Positions 40,707 to 49,977 of a stretch of 64,000 bases of DNA are shown piece by piece (position 1 is the first letter of the stretch; every line of letters starts with the position of its first letter). The notes under the pieces were generated by a model. It did no database searches and was not told the DNA's origin. It saw only the letters and a program-made list of their open reading frames with translations. Location: the NCBI GenBank assembly GCA_963518955.1, contig CAUQKI010000007.1, forward strand, positions 20,723 to 84,722. Reading direction: 5' to 3'. Source of the DNA: JABCPE02 sp963518955 (GTDB lineage: Bacteria; Bacteroidota; Bacteroidia; Flavobacteriales; Weeksellaceae). The translations under genes and the position numbers were made by a program.

Positions 40707-41801
40707 ATGAAATTAAGTAGATTAATTCCTGCTGTGGTGGTATCCGCGGGGTTGTTGTTCAACTCTTGTATCCGTGAAGAAGCACCCAATATGGAAGCTG
40801 ACATTGAAAGTGTAACAATTGCTAATGCAGAGAGTTTGTTACAAACAGAACCAGTGATAGAGAGTAATAACATTACTTTCAGAATGAAAACATTTTCTGG
40901 AAGTTATAAATTCGCTCCAGAATTTAAGCTGTCAGATGGAGCAACTATTTCTCCAGCAAGCGGGACAGAGTTGGATTTCACGCAGCCACAGACTTATACA
41001 GTAACTTCTCAAGATGGAGCGTGGAGCAGACAGTATGTGGTTTCTTTTATCGCTGATGAAAATGCCTTTATTACTAGTTATTCTTTTGAAAATATGGAAG
41101 AAGATACAACTAATAAGTATCATAAATTCTATGAACTTATTAATGGGCAGAAACTATATAACTGGAGTAGTGGTAATGATGGTTTTAGTATGACTAATTC
41201 AGGTGGAAAAGCTGATACTTACCCTACTTTACAAGTTGCTGATGGATATAGTGGAAAAGGAGTAAGAATGATAACAAGAAGTACAGGTTGGCTTGGGTCT
41301 ATGTTTGGAGCGCCTATAGCGGCTGGAAATCTTTTCTTGGGAACTTTCAGTCTTAACATTGCTAATACCTTAAAATCTACGAGATTTGGTATTCCATATA
41401 ATTATAATAAAGCTCCTAAAGCAATTACAGGATATTTTAAATATAAAGCAGGGGCTAGATTTTCTAAAAAGGATAGAAGCAGTACATTAACAAAAGATAA
41501 TTGGAATGCCTACGCTATTTTATTTGAAAAATCAAGCACAAATAATTTCATAACAGGTGACCACAACTTTGCTGATGCTAGAATAGTAAGTATTGCTAAA
41601 CTAAAAGACGAGGATAGAAAAGAAACAAGCGAGTGGACAAAATTTGAAATTCCTTTTGAGCTTGTGAGTGGAAAATCCTTTGACCCTACCAAAGAATATA
41701 TGTATACTATAGTATTTACATCTAGTATAGAAGGAGATAAATACAATGGTGCGGTAGGAAGTACATTGGATATTGATGAGGTTAGAATCATTACAGAATA
41801 A
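40707..41801 (+). CDS. PCMD-domain lipoprotein
   Basis: 364 residues; lipoprotein signal with Cys21 (LLFNSC), followed by IREEAPN. An N-terminal Ig-like region (about 35-115: DGATISPASGTELDFTQP, TYTVTSQDGAWSRQYVV) precedes a C-terminal domain of the PCMD type (putative carbohydrate metabolism domain; ITGYFKYKAGARF, NAYAILFEK, FDPTKEYMYTIVFTSS, LDIDEVRII). The function of PCMD proteins is not settled. It is paired with the barrel gene 24 bp downstream, a pairing often seen in Bacteroidota, so both likely act at the outer membrane. Confidence 0.78.
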   Translation: MKLSRLIPAVVVSAGLLFNSCIREEAPNMEADIESVTIANAESLLQTEPVIESNNITFRMKTFSGSYKFAPEFKLSDGATISPASGTELDFTQPQTYTVTSQDGAWSRQYVVSFIADENAFITSYSFENMEEDTTNKYHKFYELINGQKLYNWSSGNDGFSMTNSGGKADTYPTLQVADGYSGKGVRMITRSTGWLGSMFGAPIAAGNLFLGTFSLNIANTLKSTRFGIPYNYNKAPKAITGYFKYKAGARFSKKDRSSTLTKDNWNAYAILFEKSSTNNFITGDHNFADARIVSIAKLKDEDRKETSEWTKFEIPFELVSGKSFDPTKEYMYTIVFTSSIEGDKYNGAVGSTLDIDEVRIITE

Positions 41802-41825
41802 ATAATTTAAACAAGAAATAATCTA

Positions 41826-42593
41826 ATGAAAAAGATATTTTTAGCTGTTCTAGCTACTTTGGGTATTAGTTCTTTTAGCTTTGCCCAAGAAAATGAGAAT
41901 GGAAATTTTTTCACAAGGGATATGGAATATCAGGTAAAGGCTAATTTCAGTATAGGAGGAAGCACTCCGCTAGGTATTCCAAGGGAAATTAGAAAAATTA
42001 CTCATTATAATCCTACTTTGGTTCTTGGATTAGAGGCGGATGCTACTAAATGGGTGTCTGATAATAAGAAATGGGGTATCCGAGTGGGAATCCGTACCGA
42101 AGGAAAGGGAATGAAAACAGAAGCGGTTGTGAAAAGCTACTTTACAGAAGTAATTCAAAATGATGAAAAAATAAAGGGTTACTTTACAGGAACAGTAGAA
42201 ACTGATATTAAAAATACTTATGTAACAATGCCTGTATCAGTGGTTTACAAGGTTTCTCCGAGATGGAAACTTTATGGAGGACTGTATGCTAGTATTTTAG
42301 TTGATAAAAACTTTAGCGGTTATGTTTCTGATGGATACCTTCGCCAAGATACGCCTATTGGGACAAAAGTTGTCTTTGAAAACGGAACAAAAGCAAACTA
42401 TAATTTTTCTAATGATTTGAGATTATTCCAATGGGGAGGGCAGTTAGGAGCAGAATGGCATCTGAACAAGCATTTCATTCTATTCCCAGAGTTGAACTAT
42501 GGAATCAATGGAATATTTAAATCCGAATTCAAATCTATCAGTTTTGCGTTACATAATATTTACTTGAATTTAGGATTTGGATACAAATTTTAA
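41826..42593 (+). CDS. Outer-membrane beta-barrel protein, PorT-like
   Basis: 255 residues, signal peptide MKKIFLAVLATLGISSFSFAQ and a mature part of alternating beta strands (WGIRVGIRTEGKGM, YVTMPVSVVYKVS, WKLYGGLYASIL, FQWGGQLGAEWHLN, ILFPELNYGINGI) ending NLGFGYKF, the aromatic C-terminus of outer-membrane barrels. Belongs to the broad Bacteroidota barrel family that includes PorT of the type IX secretion system; it is probably not PorT itself. Partner of the PCMD lipoprotein upstream. Confidence 0.78.
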   Translation: MKKIFLAVLATLGISSFSFAQENENGNFFTRDMEYQVKANFSIGGSTPLGIPREIRKITHYNPTLVLGLEADATKWVSDNKKWGIRVGIRTEGKGMKTEAVVKSYFTEVIQNDEKIKGYFTGTVETDIKNTYVTMPVSVVYKVSPRWKLYGGLYASILVDKNFSGYVSDGYLRQDTPIGTKVVFENGTKANYNFSNDLRLFQWGGQLGAEWHLNKHFILFPELNYGINGIFKSEFKSISFALHNIYLNLGFGYKF

Positions 42594-42618
42594 GATTAAA
42601 TAATCAAGAATTTTTTGG

Positions 42619-42652
42619 AGCAGTTGGAAAATATTTTCTAACTGCTTTTTAT
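42619..42652 (+). terminator. Terminator before priA
   Basis: 12-bp stem (AGCAGTTGGAAA with TTTCTAACTGCT, one G-U pair), tetraloop ATAT, then TTTTATTT. The priA -7 box follows directly. Confidence 0.8.
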
Positions 42653-42657
42653 TTCAT

Positions 42658-42665
42658 TATTTTTG
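42658..42665 (+). promoter_or_regulatory. -7 promoter box of priA
   Basis: TATTTTTG, exact consensus. A TTG that could be read as an upstream start codon (42663) lies inside this box, which argues for the later TTG at 42681 as the real start. Confidence 0.6.
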
Positions 42666-42680
42666 CAAATAAAATCAAGT

Positions 42681-45128
42681 TTGTATTACGCCCAAATCAT
42701 ACTTCCGCTCAATCTTTCAGGGACTTTCACTTACAAAGTTCCCGATGATTTGGTGGATTTTATGGAGGTGGGCAAGAGGGTTCTGGTTCCTTTCGGCGGT
42801 AAAAAGATTTACACAGGAATCGTTTCCGAAATCCATCAGAACGCTCCAGAAACCTTTAAGACAAAGGATATCATCAGTGTTTTGGACAATGTTCCTATCG
42901 TTCCGCAGGAGCAGCTGGATTTTTGGAGCTGGATGTCCGAATATTATCTCTGTAACATCGGTGAAATCTATCGTTTCGCTTTTCCGTCTTCACTGAAATT
43001 AGAAAGTGAAACTTACATAAAACTCAATGCTGACCAGCAGGTGAATTTTGAAGATTTGGAAGCGAATGAAATCTATCTTATTCAAGCCTTGGAGGTTAAA
43101 AAAGTACTGAATTTACAGGAAATAGAGGCTTTTATTCCCAAAAAAGAAATCATCAAAACCATCAATTCCCTCATAGGCCAAAGGCTCATCATCATCGACG
43201 AAAAAATTACCGAAAAATACAAGATAAAAGAAGCTTCTTATCTGAAAATAAACGATGAGGTTTTGCAGGGAGAAAACCTCGCAAACACGCTTTCCCTATT
43301 GGATAGGGCTAAAAAACAGAAAGAACTTTTTCTTTTAATTTTATCTGAACAAAAAAAGATTGAAAACCAGCCCGTTAAAAAATCTGATATTTTTGAAAAA
43401 GGAAATTTTGGTTCATCTCATCTAAAACCTCTTTTGGATAAAAAAATCGTAGAAGAATATTTTTTAGAAGTTGATAGAATCCAGCGATACAGTGGAGAAT
43501 TGGAGGAAATAGAAAAACTCACTCCACACCAGCAGGAAGCCAAAAATCAGATAGACCAAGCCTTTTCGGAGGGCAAAAATGTGCTTCTCCACGGCGTTAC
43601 CTCTTCTGGGAAAACGCATGTTTATTTAGAAAAAATAGAATACTGCATTAGAAGTGGGAAAAATGTTCTTTTCCTTGTTCCAGAAATCGCTCTCAATCAA
43701 CAGATTACCCAGCGATTGGAGAAGAAATATGGAAAAAATTTAGGGTTTTATAACAGCAAACTAAGTGATTTTGAGAAAGTAGAAGTTTGGCGAAAAATAA
43801 AAAATAACGAAATCAAAATCCTGATAGGAACCAGAAATTCGCTTTTCCTTCCTTTTCAGAATTTGGGTCTGATTATCGTAGATGAGGAGCACGACAGCGC
43901 CTACAAACAAAAAGATGCTTTTTTCTTTTTCAATGCGAAAGATGCAGCTTTGGTTTTGGCTAAATTTTATCAGTCAAATGTGATTTTGGGTTCTGCAACT
44001 CCTTCATTAGAAACATATTACAACGCTCAGAAAGACAAACTGCGCTATATTTATCTCGGAGAAAGATTCGGCGGCACAGCGCTTCCTGTTTATGAATTGA
44101 TAGATTTCAAATCAGCCATGGACATGAAAAGTGTGGTAGGAAATTTCTCTCAAAGAATGATAAGGGAAATCAGGCATCAACTTGATAATCAGAAACAAAC
44201 CATCGTTCTGCACAACAGGCGAGGTTATGCTAATGTTTCAGAATGCAAAAGCTGTGGGCATGTTACCTACTGCGGAAACTGTGATGTAGTGATGACTTAT
44301 CATAAGACCGAAGACCAGCTAAAATGCCACTACTGTGGTCAAAGAGCTTCTAAGCCTAAATTTTGCCCTAAATGTCATTCGGAAAATATCAGTATTCGCG
44401 GGATAGGAATCGAGCAGATAGAGGAGGAGCTGAACAAAATTCTTCCCAATAGCAGGATAGACCGAATGGATGTGGACTCTATGCGGAAGAAATTTGCCTA
44501 CGAAAAACTTTACGAAAAAATGGAAAATGGCGAAACGGACATCATCGTCGGTACACAGATGGTTTCCAAAGGTTTAGATTTTCCCAATATTGAGCTGATT
44601 GCCATTCCAAGGGCAGATTCACTGCTTCATATTCAGGATTTTAGGATAGAGGAAAGAGCCTACCAGCTCATTACCCAAGTGGCAGGAAGAGCAGGGCGGA
44701 CTTCTGGAAATGGAAAAGTTCTGATACAAACTTACGAGCCGCAAAAGCCTATTTTTAAGCTGATTAAAGAAAATAATCCCGAGAAAATTTATGAATATTT
44801 TTTGGGAGAAAGGAAGAAATTTCATTATCCGCCGTTTGTGAAACTTATCTTTATAGAGCTGAAACACAGACGAGAAGATAAACTAGAAAGAGCCGCTAAA
44901 TTCCTTGGCTATATTCTGCGGAAATATCTCCCAGGGGAATGTGTTTTAGGACCAGAAGCCGCTTCTATCGGTAAGATAAATAATCTGTATCAGTTTCAGA
45001 TTTTATTAAAATTGCCTCGTTCCAAAAAATATAACGACTACAAAAAATTAGTGGCTATATCGTTAAAAGAATTCGATGAAATAGCCGCTTACAAGAGTAT
45101 TAAGCTAAAAACCTATGTTGATTTTTAA
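42681..45128 (+). CDS. priA: Primosomal protein N', replication restart helicase PriA
   Basis: 3'-5' helicase that reloads the replisome at stalled forks. 815 residues from a TTG at 42681, giving YYAQIILPLNLSGTFTYKVP, the usual start of flavobacterial PriA; an earlier TTG at 42663 lies within the promoter. Order: N-terminal fork-binding domain, helicase motifs GVTSSGKTHV (Walker A), VDEEHDSAYKQ (Walker B, DEEH), GSATPSLE, NRRGYAN, then the zinc-binding region with eight cysteines (CKSCGHVTYCGNCD to CHYCGQ, CPKCH), and GTQMVSKGLDFPN, QVAGRAGR. Monocistronic. Confidence 0.95.
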   Translation: MYYAQIILPLNLSGTFTYKVPDDLVDFMEVGKRVLVPFGGKKIYTGIVSEIHQNAPETFKTKDIISVLDNVPIVPQEQLDFWSWMSEYYLCNIGEIYRFAFPSSLKLESETYIKLNADQQVNFEDLEANEIYLIQALEVKKVLNLQEIEAFIPKKEIIKTINSLIGQRLIIIDEKITEKYKIKEASYLKINDEVLQGENLANTLSLLDRAKKQKELFLLILSEQKKIENQPVKKSDIFEKGNFGSSHLKPLLDKKIVEEYFLEVDRIQRYSGELEEIEKLTPHQQEAKNQIDQAFSEGKNVLLHGVTSSGKTHVYLEKIEYCIRSGKNVLFLVPEIALNQQITQRLEKKYGKNLGFYNSKLSDFEKVEVWRKIKNNEIKILIGTRNSLFLPFQNLGLIIVDEEHDSAYKQKDAFFFFNAKDAALVLAKFYQSNVILGSATPSLETYYNAQKDKLRYIYLGERFGGTALPVYELIDFKSAMDMKSVVGNFSQRMIREIRHQLDNQKQTIVLHNRRGYANVSECKSCGHVTYCGNCDVVMTYHKTEDQLKCHYCGQRASKPKFCPKCHSENISIRGIGIEQIEEELNKILPNSRIDRMDVDSMRKKFAYEKLYEKMENGETDIIVGTQMVSKGLDFPNIELIAIPRADSLLHIQDFRIEERAYQLITQVAGRAGRTSGNGKVLIQTYEPQKPIFKLIKENNPEKIYEYFLGERKKFHYPPFVKLIFIELKHRREDKLERAAKFLGYILRKYLPGECVLGPEAASIGKINNLYQFQILLKLPRSKKYNDYKKLVAISLKEFDEIAAYKSIKLKTYVDF

Positions 45129-45231
45129 GGAAAATTAACAAAATTTATAATGAAATATTCTTTAATTTGAACAATAATTATTAACTTTACTTGTTTTTAA
45201 TATTGGCAATAGTCAATTAAACATCAAAAAA

Positions 45232-46680
45232 ATGAATGCAATGAAAAAGTTTGTAAAAATAACAACAGTTTCTACGATGCTGCTTCCACTGGGAGTTTGT
45301 GCGCAGAATAATCCACTTTTACCACCTGTATCAGGAGAGAGTATTGTGATAGAAACTCCACCTCCAACTCCTTTGACACCAGAGGAACAGTTGAACAGCA
45401 ATATAGCATCTATGTTTAGTGACCCTGTAATGCGAAATGCGCAGTGGGGATTTGTGGTTTATGACCCAAAAAAGAAAAAAATCATCAATTCATATAACGA
45501 AAACGCATCATTGATTCCTGCTTCCACTACGAAGTTATTGACTACAGATGCAGCGATGTCCTTGTTTGGAAAAGATTATCAATGGGTTACACAGTTAGAG
45601 CATTCTGGTTCTATTGATGAGCAAGGAATTCTAAACGGAAACCTATACATAGTAGGAAGTGGAGACCCTTCATTAGGAACGGGTAGGGCAGGAGCTTCCA
45701 CCTATGGGGCTTTGGTAAGTGATTTTGTAAGGTCTGTAAAAGATTTAGGGATAAAACGAGTAAAAGGAGGTATCGTTCTAAAAACAGCTGTTTTTAAAAG
45801 TAATAAAACCGTGGTTCTTCCAGCGAATATTGTTTGGAAAGGAAGTAGAGGATATTTTGTACCGATGGGAAGTACCAATGATACAGACCCAAGACAAGAG
45901 AGACTTTTGGGAAGAAAAAATCCTGAGGATCAAAAATTTGTCTACCTATCGCCATTTACCCAAGAAATGGTTTATACAGAGAATTTTGGAGGAATTGCTC
46001 TTTCAACAAAATTACCAGATACTCCAGCCTATTTGGGTAACAACTTGAAAGCAAGTCTTGCTAAAAATGGAATCATTACAGAAGGAAGAGTAGTAAACCA
46101 GTCCGAACCAGAGCAAAATCTTTCTGAAGAAAGGAAAAAGATAATGGCATATCAGTCTCCAAAACTGGAAGATATGGTCTATTTCATCAACCAAACTAGT
46201 AACAACCACATGTCAGAAGCATTGCTGAAGACTACAGGTTTCTATAAATATGGAGACTTCTCTCTGGATACAGGAAGAACGATGATGAATAAACATCTTT
46301 CCAAGAAAATGTTTGATTTTCAAGGGTTTAACTATGCCGATGGAAGCGGGCTTTCTCGTTCCAATGTAGTGACGCCTATTTCTCAGGTTAAGTTTTTATC
46401 CTCTTTGATGGATGATAAGCATTTTGATTCTTATTTCAAATCCTTGCCTATTGGCGGACAGACAGGAACTTTAAAATCAATGTTTAGAAATTCAGATTCC
46501 TTTGGGCAAGTTTTTGCTAAAACAGGAACTCTCAACAGGGTAAAAACATTGGCAGGATATATCAAAACTAAAAGCGGAAAACTTTTAACTTTTTCCCTTT
46601 TGATAAATAATTACAGTGGAAGTGTGGGGCAGGTAAAACAGAAGATGGAAAAAATCTTGGCTCCAATCATTGATTTCTAA
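45232..46680 (+). CDS. dacB: D-alanyl-D-alanine carboxypeptidase/endopeptidase (PBP4)
   Basis: Class C penicillin-binding protein of the periplasm that trims peptidoglycan peptides and cleaves cross-links. 482 residues; signal peptide MKKFVKITTVSTMLLPLGVCAQ (the ATG at 45241 may be the true start). The three active-site motifs are ASTTK (SxxK serine), SNN in QTSNNHM, and KTG in FAKTGTLNRV. The stretch between SxxK and SxN holds the extra PBP4 domain. Pro-rich segment TPPPTPLTPEE after the signal. Monocistronic, with a strong terminator. Confidence 0.94.
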   Translation: MNAMKKFVKITTVSTMLLPLGVCAQNNPLLPPVSGESIVIETPPPTPLTPEEQLNSNIASMFSDPVMRNAQWGFVVYDPKKKKIINSYNENASLIPASTTKLLTTDAAMSLFGKDYQWVTQLEHSGSIDEQGILNGNLYIVGSGDPSLGTGRAGASTYGALVSDFVRSVKDLGIKRVKGGIVLKTAVFKSNKTVVLPANIVWKGSRGYFVPMGSTNDTDPRQERLLGRKNPEDQKFVYLSPFTQEMVYTENFGGIALSTKLPDTPAYLGNNLKASLAKNGIITEGRVVNQSEPEQNLSEERKKIMAYQSPKLEDMVYFINQTSNNHMSEALLKTTGFYKYGDFSLDTGRTMMNKHLSKKMFDFQGFNYADGSGLSRSNVVTPISQVKFLSSLMDDKHFDSYFKSLPIGGQTGTLKSMFRNSDSFGQVFAKTGTLNRVKTLAGYIKTKSGKLLTFSLLINNYSGSVGQVKQKMEKILAPIIDF

Positions 46681-46686
46681 AAAAAG

Positions 46687-46726
46687 AAAAATCCCTAATT
46701 CAAATTTGAATTAGGGATTTTTTTAG
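46687..46726. terminator. Bidirectional terminator between dacB and tpx
   Basis: Perfect dyad of 36 bp centred at 46704/46705 (AAAATCCCTAATTCAAA and its complement), T-rich on both sides, between converging genes. Confidence 0.85.
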
Positions 46727-46733
46727 TGTTTTT

Positions 46734-47231
46734 TTATTTCAGAACTGCGATTGCACTTTCGTAATCTGGCTCTTGTTTGATTTCTGGAACCTGCTCTGTG
46801 TAAATGATTTTTCCGTTTTCATCCACGATGATTACAGCTCGGCTGCATAGTCCTTTTAGAGGGCCGTCTGTAATTAATAATTGATAATCATCAGAAAAAC
46901 TTCCTCTGAAATCAGATAGGTTGATAACATTTTCTAAACCTTCTGAAGCGCAGAATCTACTAAGAGCAAAGGGTAAATCCTTTGAAATGTTGATTACCAC
47001 TGTGTTGTTCAGAGATGAAGCCTCTTGGTTGAATTTTCTTGCTGAAGCCGCACATACTCCTGTATCGATACTTGGGAAGATGTTGAGAACCACTCTTTTA
47101 CCACTGAAATCAGATAAAGATTTTTCCGCTAAATCAGCAGCTACGAGTGTGAAATTTTTTGCGCTTTCGCCTACTTTTGGAAGCTCGCCTATTGTATTGA
47201 TAGGACTTCCTCCTAATGATATTTTTGCCAT
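46734..47231 (-). CDS. tpx: Thiol peroxidase Tpx
   Basis: Atypical two-cysteine peroxiredoxin that reduces H2O2 and organic peroxides with thioredoxin. 165 residues, normal length. Peroxidatic Cys in PSIDTGVCAAS (the TxxC motif) and resolving Cys in ALSRFCASEGL are both present. N-terminal GGSPINTIGELPKVG typical of Tpx. A -7 box TATCTTTG lies at 47254-47261. No OxyR gene nearby. Monocistronic. Confidence 0.95.
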   Translation of the reverse strand: MAKISLGGSPINTIGELPKVGESAKNFTLVAADLAEKSLSDFSGKRVVLNIFPSIDTGVCAASARKFNQEASSLNNTVVINISKDLPFALSRFCASEGLENVINLSDFRGSFSDDYQLLITDGPLKGLCSRAVIIVDENGKIIYTEQVPEIKQEPDYESAIAVLK

Positions 47232-47253
47232 TTTTAAAAATTTTAGTTCGCTA

Positions 47254-47261
47254 CAAAGATA
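47254..47261 (-). promoter_or_regulatory. -7 promoter box of tpx
   Basis: Minus-strand TATCTTTG, exact match, 22 bp upstream of the start codon. Confidence 0.55.
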
Positions 47262-47271
47262 GAAAAATAAC

Positions 47272-48576
47272 TTATTTTATCAGCTCATTCCAGATTATTC
47301 CGGCTTGTTTTTCATAGCCAGGTTTTAGGAAATGAACGCCGTCAGCATTGGCTTCTTTTCGCTGTAGAGCCTTTTGGAAATATCCTGTTCCGCCCATTTT
47401 GGTATGCAGGTCAAGGAATGAAGTTTTGTTTTCAGCGGCTACTTCTTTTATCCAAGAAGAAATTTCTTTCGCTTTTGCGGATTTTATTTTATTATCCGTT
47501 GGAGAAATTAGAAGAATAGGGAAGTTGGGATTTTCCGTTCTCCAAGTGTTGATAAGCTTTTTAGCATTGTCTTTGAATTCCTGTTTTGTGATGTTGCTCA
47601 GGGATTCGTTGGTTCCCAGCGCGACAATCAGGACATCGATATTCAGAGATTTTAATTGTTTAGTTTGCAGAGAATATGTCAAGAAATCAGCATAAGTAGC
47701 ACCATTTACACCTACCGTGTTGAAAACTACGCCGTTTTTAGCCGTGGATTTCAGAAACTGAAAACCATACAGAATGTTTCCTTTTTTTCCATTCATATTG
47801 ATGATGAATTCCTGAGTAGGATTTTTAAACTTAAAGTTGGTGCTATTTTCCGCGAATTGCCCTTTTCCTATGGGAGTGAGGTTTTCCTCAAACTGCTTGT
47901 CATAGAGGATTTCTACATTTTCGACTTTTATGGTTTGTCCAGCTTTTGCATTTCGGACATTGTTGCCATTTAGTTGAACTAGTCGGGTAGTGACTACATT
48001 AAATTTAGCCGCAATTTCAGGGAAAGTATCACCATTTTGAACTTGATAATTCAAAATCGTTTTCTTTGGTTTTATAAAGTTTTTCAGACTTTGCGATGTT
48101 TTGAAAATAGTAAAATCTTCGCCTGTCATGGCATTATCATTAAAGATTTTGACTTCATCAAAGCTGTCTTTTGGGTCACTGAAATTGATTTCAATGAAAG
48201 AATTTCCGTTGTTTCCCATCACAAAGCCCAAAGCTCCCATTTGTGGATAAACATCCTGCTCATAGACCAGACGGAAAGTCTGCCAAGCCTGATTGGAATA
48301 AGCCGTGAAATCAACCGCTCCGTTTGAGTTTGCCAAAGGATACGGGAAAACCGTTCCTCGCCCTGCGTTGCCGTATTTATTTTGGAATTTTTTTCTTAAA
48401 TATTCTGAAATATGCCCTGACTGAATATGAGAATCTCCGATGAAAAGGACATTCGTAACGGATTCATTTTTATTGAGTTTATCAAAGAAAGGCGCCAGAT
48501 TTTCTGCGTTTTCAATTTTCTGCGCAGATGCAAACACCGAAAAACCGAGACTTATCAACAAAATTTTTCTTATCAT
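47272..48576 (-). CDS. Secreted SGNH/GDSL hydrolase with LysM domain
   Basis: 434 residues, signal peptide MIRKILLISLGFSVFASAQ. SGNH hydrolase blocks: NVLFIGDSHIQSG (catalytic Ser), VNGATYADF (Gly block), VALGTNESL (Asn block) and DGVHFLKPGY (Asp-His). A LysM domain is inserted around 195-242 (NYQVQNGDTFPEIAAKFNVV to GQTIKV). LysM binds N-acetylglucosamine polymers, and such SGNH enzymes include peptidoglycan or glycan O-acetyl esterases, so a cell-wall role is likely by inference. Its -7 box is TAAATTTG at 48593-48600. Confidence 0.85.
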   Translation of the reverse strand: MIRKILLISLGFSVFASAQKIENAENLAPFFDKLNKNESVTNVLFIGDSHIQSGHISEYLRKKFQNKYGNAGRGTVFPYPLANSNGAVDFTAYSNQAWQTFRLVYEQDVYPQMGALGFVMGNNGNSFIEINFSDPKDSFDEVKIFNDNAMTGEDFTIFKTSQSLKNFIKPKKTILNYQVQNGDTFPEIAAKFNVVTTRLVQLNGNNVRNAKAGQTIKVENVEILYDKQFEENLTPIGKGQFAENSTNFKFKNPTQEFIINMNGKKGNILYGFQFLKSTAKNGVVFNTVGVNGATYADFLTYSLQTKQLKSLNIDVLIVALGTNESLSNITKQEFKDNAKKLINTWRTENPNFPILLISPTDNKIKSAKAKEISSWIKEVAAENKTSFLDLHTKMGGTGYFQKALQRKEANADGVHFLKPGYEKQAGIIWNELIK

Positions 48577-48592
48577 ATTTTTAGATTTTGGA

Positions 48593-48600
48593 CAAATTTA
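48593..48600 (-). promoter_or_regulatory. -7 promoter box of the SGNH hydrolase gene
   Basis: Minus-strand TAAATTTG, exact match, 16 bp upstream of the start codon. Confidence 0.5.
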
Positions 48601-48620
48601 GTTTTTTTATCATGATAACA

Positions 48621-48650
48621 AAAAAAGTAACTTAATTAAGTTACTTTTTT
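48621..48650. terminator. Terminator of trpB
   Basis: A perfect 30-bp palindrome (AAAAAAGTAACTTAA and its complement) giving a stem with U runs on both strands, 10 bp after the trpB stop. Confidence 0.8.
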
Positions 48651-48660
48651 GTGCAATTGG

Positions 48661-49872
48661 TTACAATTTTCTTTCTACATCCTTGTCGCCTCTTCCAGAG
48701 AGATTTACAAGCACCAGCTGATTTTTATTTTTAAATAATTTTATAGCGAGAGCTACCGCGTGGGAAGATTCTATTGCAGGAATAATCCCTTCCAAGCGAG
48801 ACAAAAGCTGAAAAGCTTCTATGGCTTCCTTGTCCGTTACTGAGAAATATTCAGCTCTTTTGGTGTCTTTCAGGAAGGCGTGTTGAGGGCTTATCCCTGG
48901 GTAATCCAATCCTGCCGCGATGGACTCTGATGCGATAGGTTCATTGTTTTCATCAGCCAAGCAATAAGAAAAAGTCCCTTGGAAAACCATCGGCTTACCA
49001 TAGTTAAGCGTAGCGGCAGTATGGAAAATTTTATCTTCCCCACCGCCCTCGGCGCCGTATATTTTTACAGATTCATCATTTAGAAACCCTGAAAACAGCC
49101 CAATAGCATTAGAACCGCCACCGACACAAGCGACAATGCCGTCTGGAAGGCGATTTTCTTTCTGTAAAATCTGCTGTCTTGCTTCATTTCCGATTACACT
49201 TTGGAAATATCCCACGATTTTAGGGTAAGGGTGCGGGCCTACATGAGAACCGAGCAGATAGTAAGACTCTGGATTTTCTATATAATATCCCAAAGCGCTA
49301 TCCACCGCATCTTTCAGGGTTTTTGTACCCGAATCACACGAAACAACTTCCGCTCCTAAAAGTCTCATTCTCTTTACATTCAGAAGTTGTCTTTCAATGT
49401 CTATTGCTCCCATGAAGATTTTGCAAGGAATGTTTAATAAAGCACAAGCCGTAGCTGTAGCCACACCATGCTGCCCAGCTCCTGTTTCCGCGATTACTTC
49501 TTTCGCTCCCATTTTCTTCGCTAAAAGAATTTGCCCAATGGCATTATTTATTTTATGAGAACCCGTGTGGTTTAGGTCTTCTCTTTTGAGGTAAATTTTA
49601 GAACCTACATAATCGCTGAGATTTTTCGCGAAATAAAGAGAAGATGGTCTTCCCACAAAATCTTTTAAAATTTGAATAAACTCATTTTTAAAATCATCAG
49701 TTTTTGTAATTTCATCAAAGAAATGGCTCAGTTTCTCTAATTGTCCCGCTAAAACAGGAGGCACAAAAGCTCCGCCATACTCACCATAATTACCATTGTA
49801 AGAAAGCATTTCTGCTATTGGTTCTACATTGATTACTTCTTTTTGCCCTTGGGCTTTGTTTGTTGTTGTCAT
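48661..49872 (-). CDS. trpB: Tryptophan synthase beta chain TrpB
   Basis: PLP enzyme joining indole and serine to tryptophan. 403 residues: KREDLNHTGSHKINNAIGQ with the PLP lysine, AETGAGQHGVATATA, and the GGGSNAIG phosphate-binding loop. Start MTTTNKAQGQKEV. Stand-alone here: no trpA or other trp genes are in the window. It is preceded by its own leader peptide and attenuator (49913-50061) and sits just downstream of atpC on the same strand, so regulation by tryptophan supply is likely. Confidence 0.97.
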   Translation of the reverse strand: MTTTNKAQGQKEVINVEPIAEMLSYNGNYGEYGGAFVPPVLAGQLEKLSHFFDEITKTDDFKNEFIQILKDFVGRPSSLYFAKNLSDYVGSKIYLKREDLNHTGSHKINNAIGQILLAKKMGAKEVIAETGAGQHGVATATACALLNIPCKIFMGAIDIERQLLNVKRMRLLGAEVVSCDSGTKTLKDAVDSALGYYIENPESYYLLGSHVGPHPYPKIVGYFQSVIGNEARQQILQKENRLPDGIVACVGGGSNAIGLFSGFLNDESVKIYGAEGGGEDKIFHTAATLNYGKPMVFQGTFSYCLADENNEPIASESIAAGLDYPGISPQHAFLKDTKRAEYFSVTDKEAIEAFQLLSRLEGIIPAIESSHAVALAIKLFKNKNQLVLVNLSGRGDKDVERKL

Positions 49873-49912
49873 ATTTTTATTATTTAAAATTATTATTCGA
49901 TTATAAAAAATA

Positions 49913-49945
49913 AAAAGCCGCTAGGAAGTTCTCCTAACGGCTTTT
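49913..49945 (-). terminator. Trp attenuator terminator upstream of trpB
   Basis: On the minus-strand RNA the arms AAAAGCCGUUAGGA and UCCUAGCGGCUUUU pair over 14 bp (one U-G pair) around a 5-base loop and are followed by UAUUUUUU. The U-G pair is a G-U only in this direction (C-A on the other strand), so the structure is made for the trpB transcript. It lies 40 bp upstream of the trpB start. Confidence 0.85.
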
Positions 49946-49977
49946 GTATATTTTGATAAAAATAAAATCTTCTTTCT

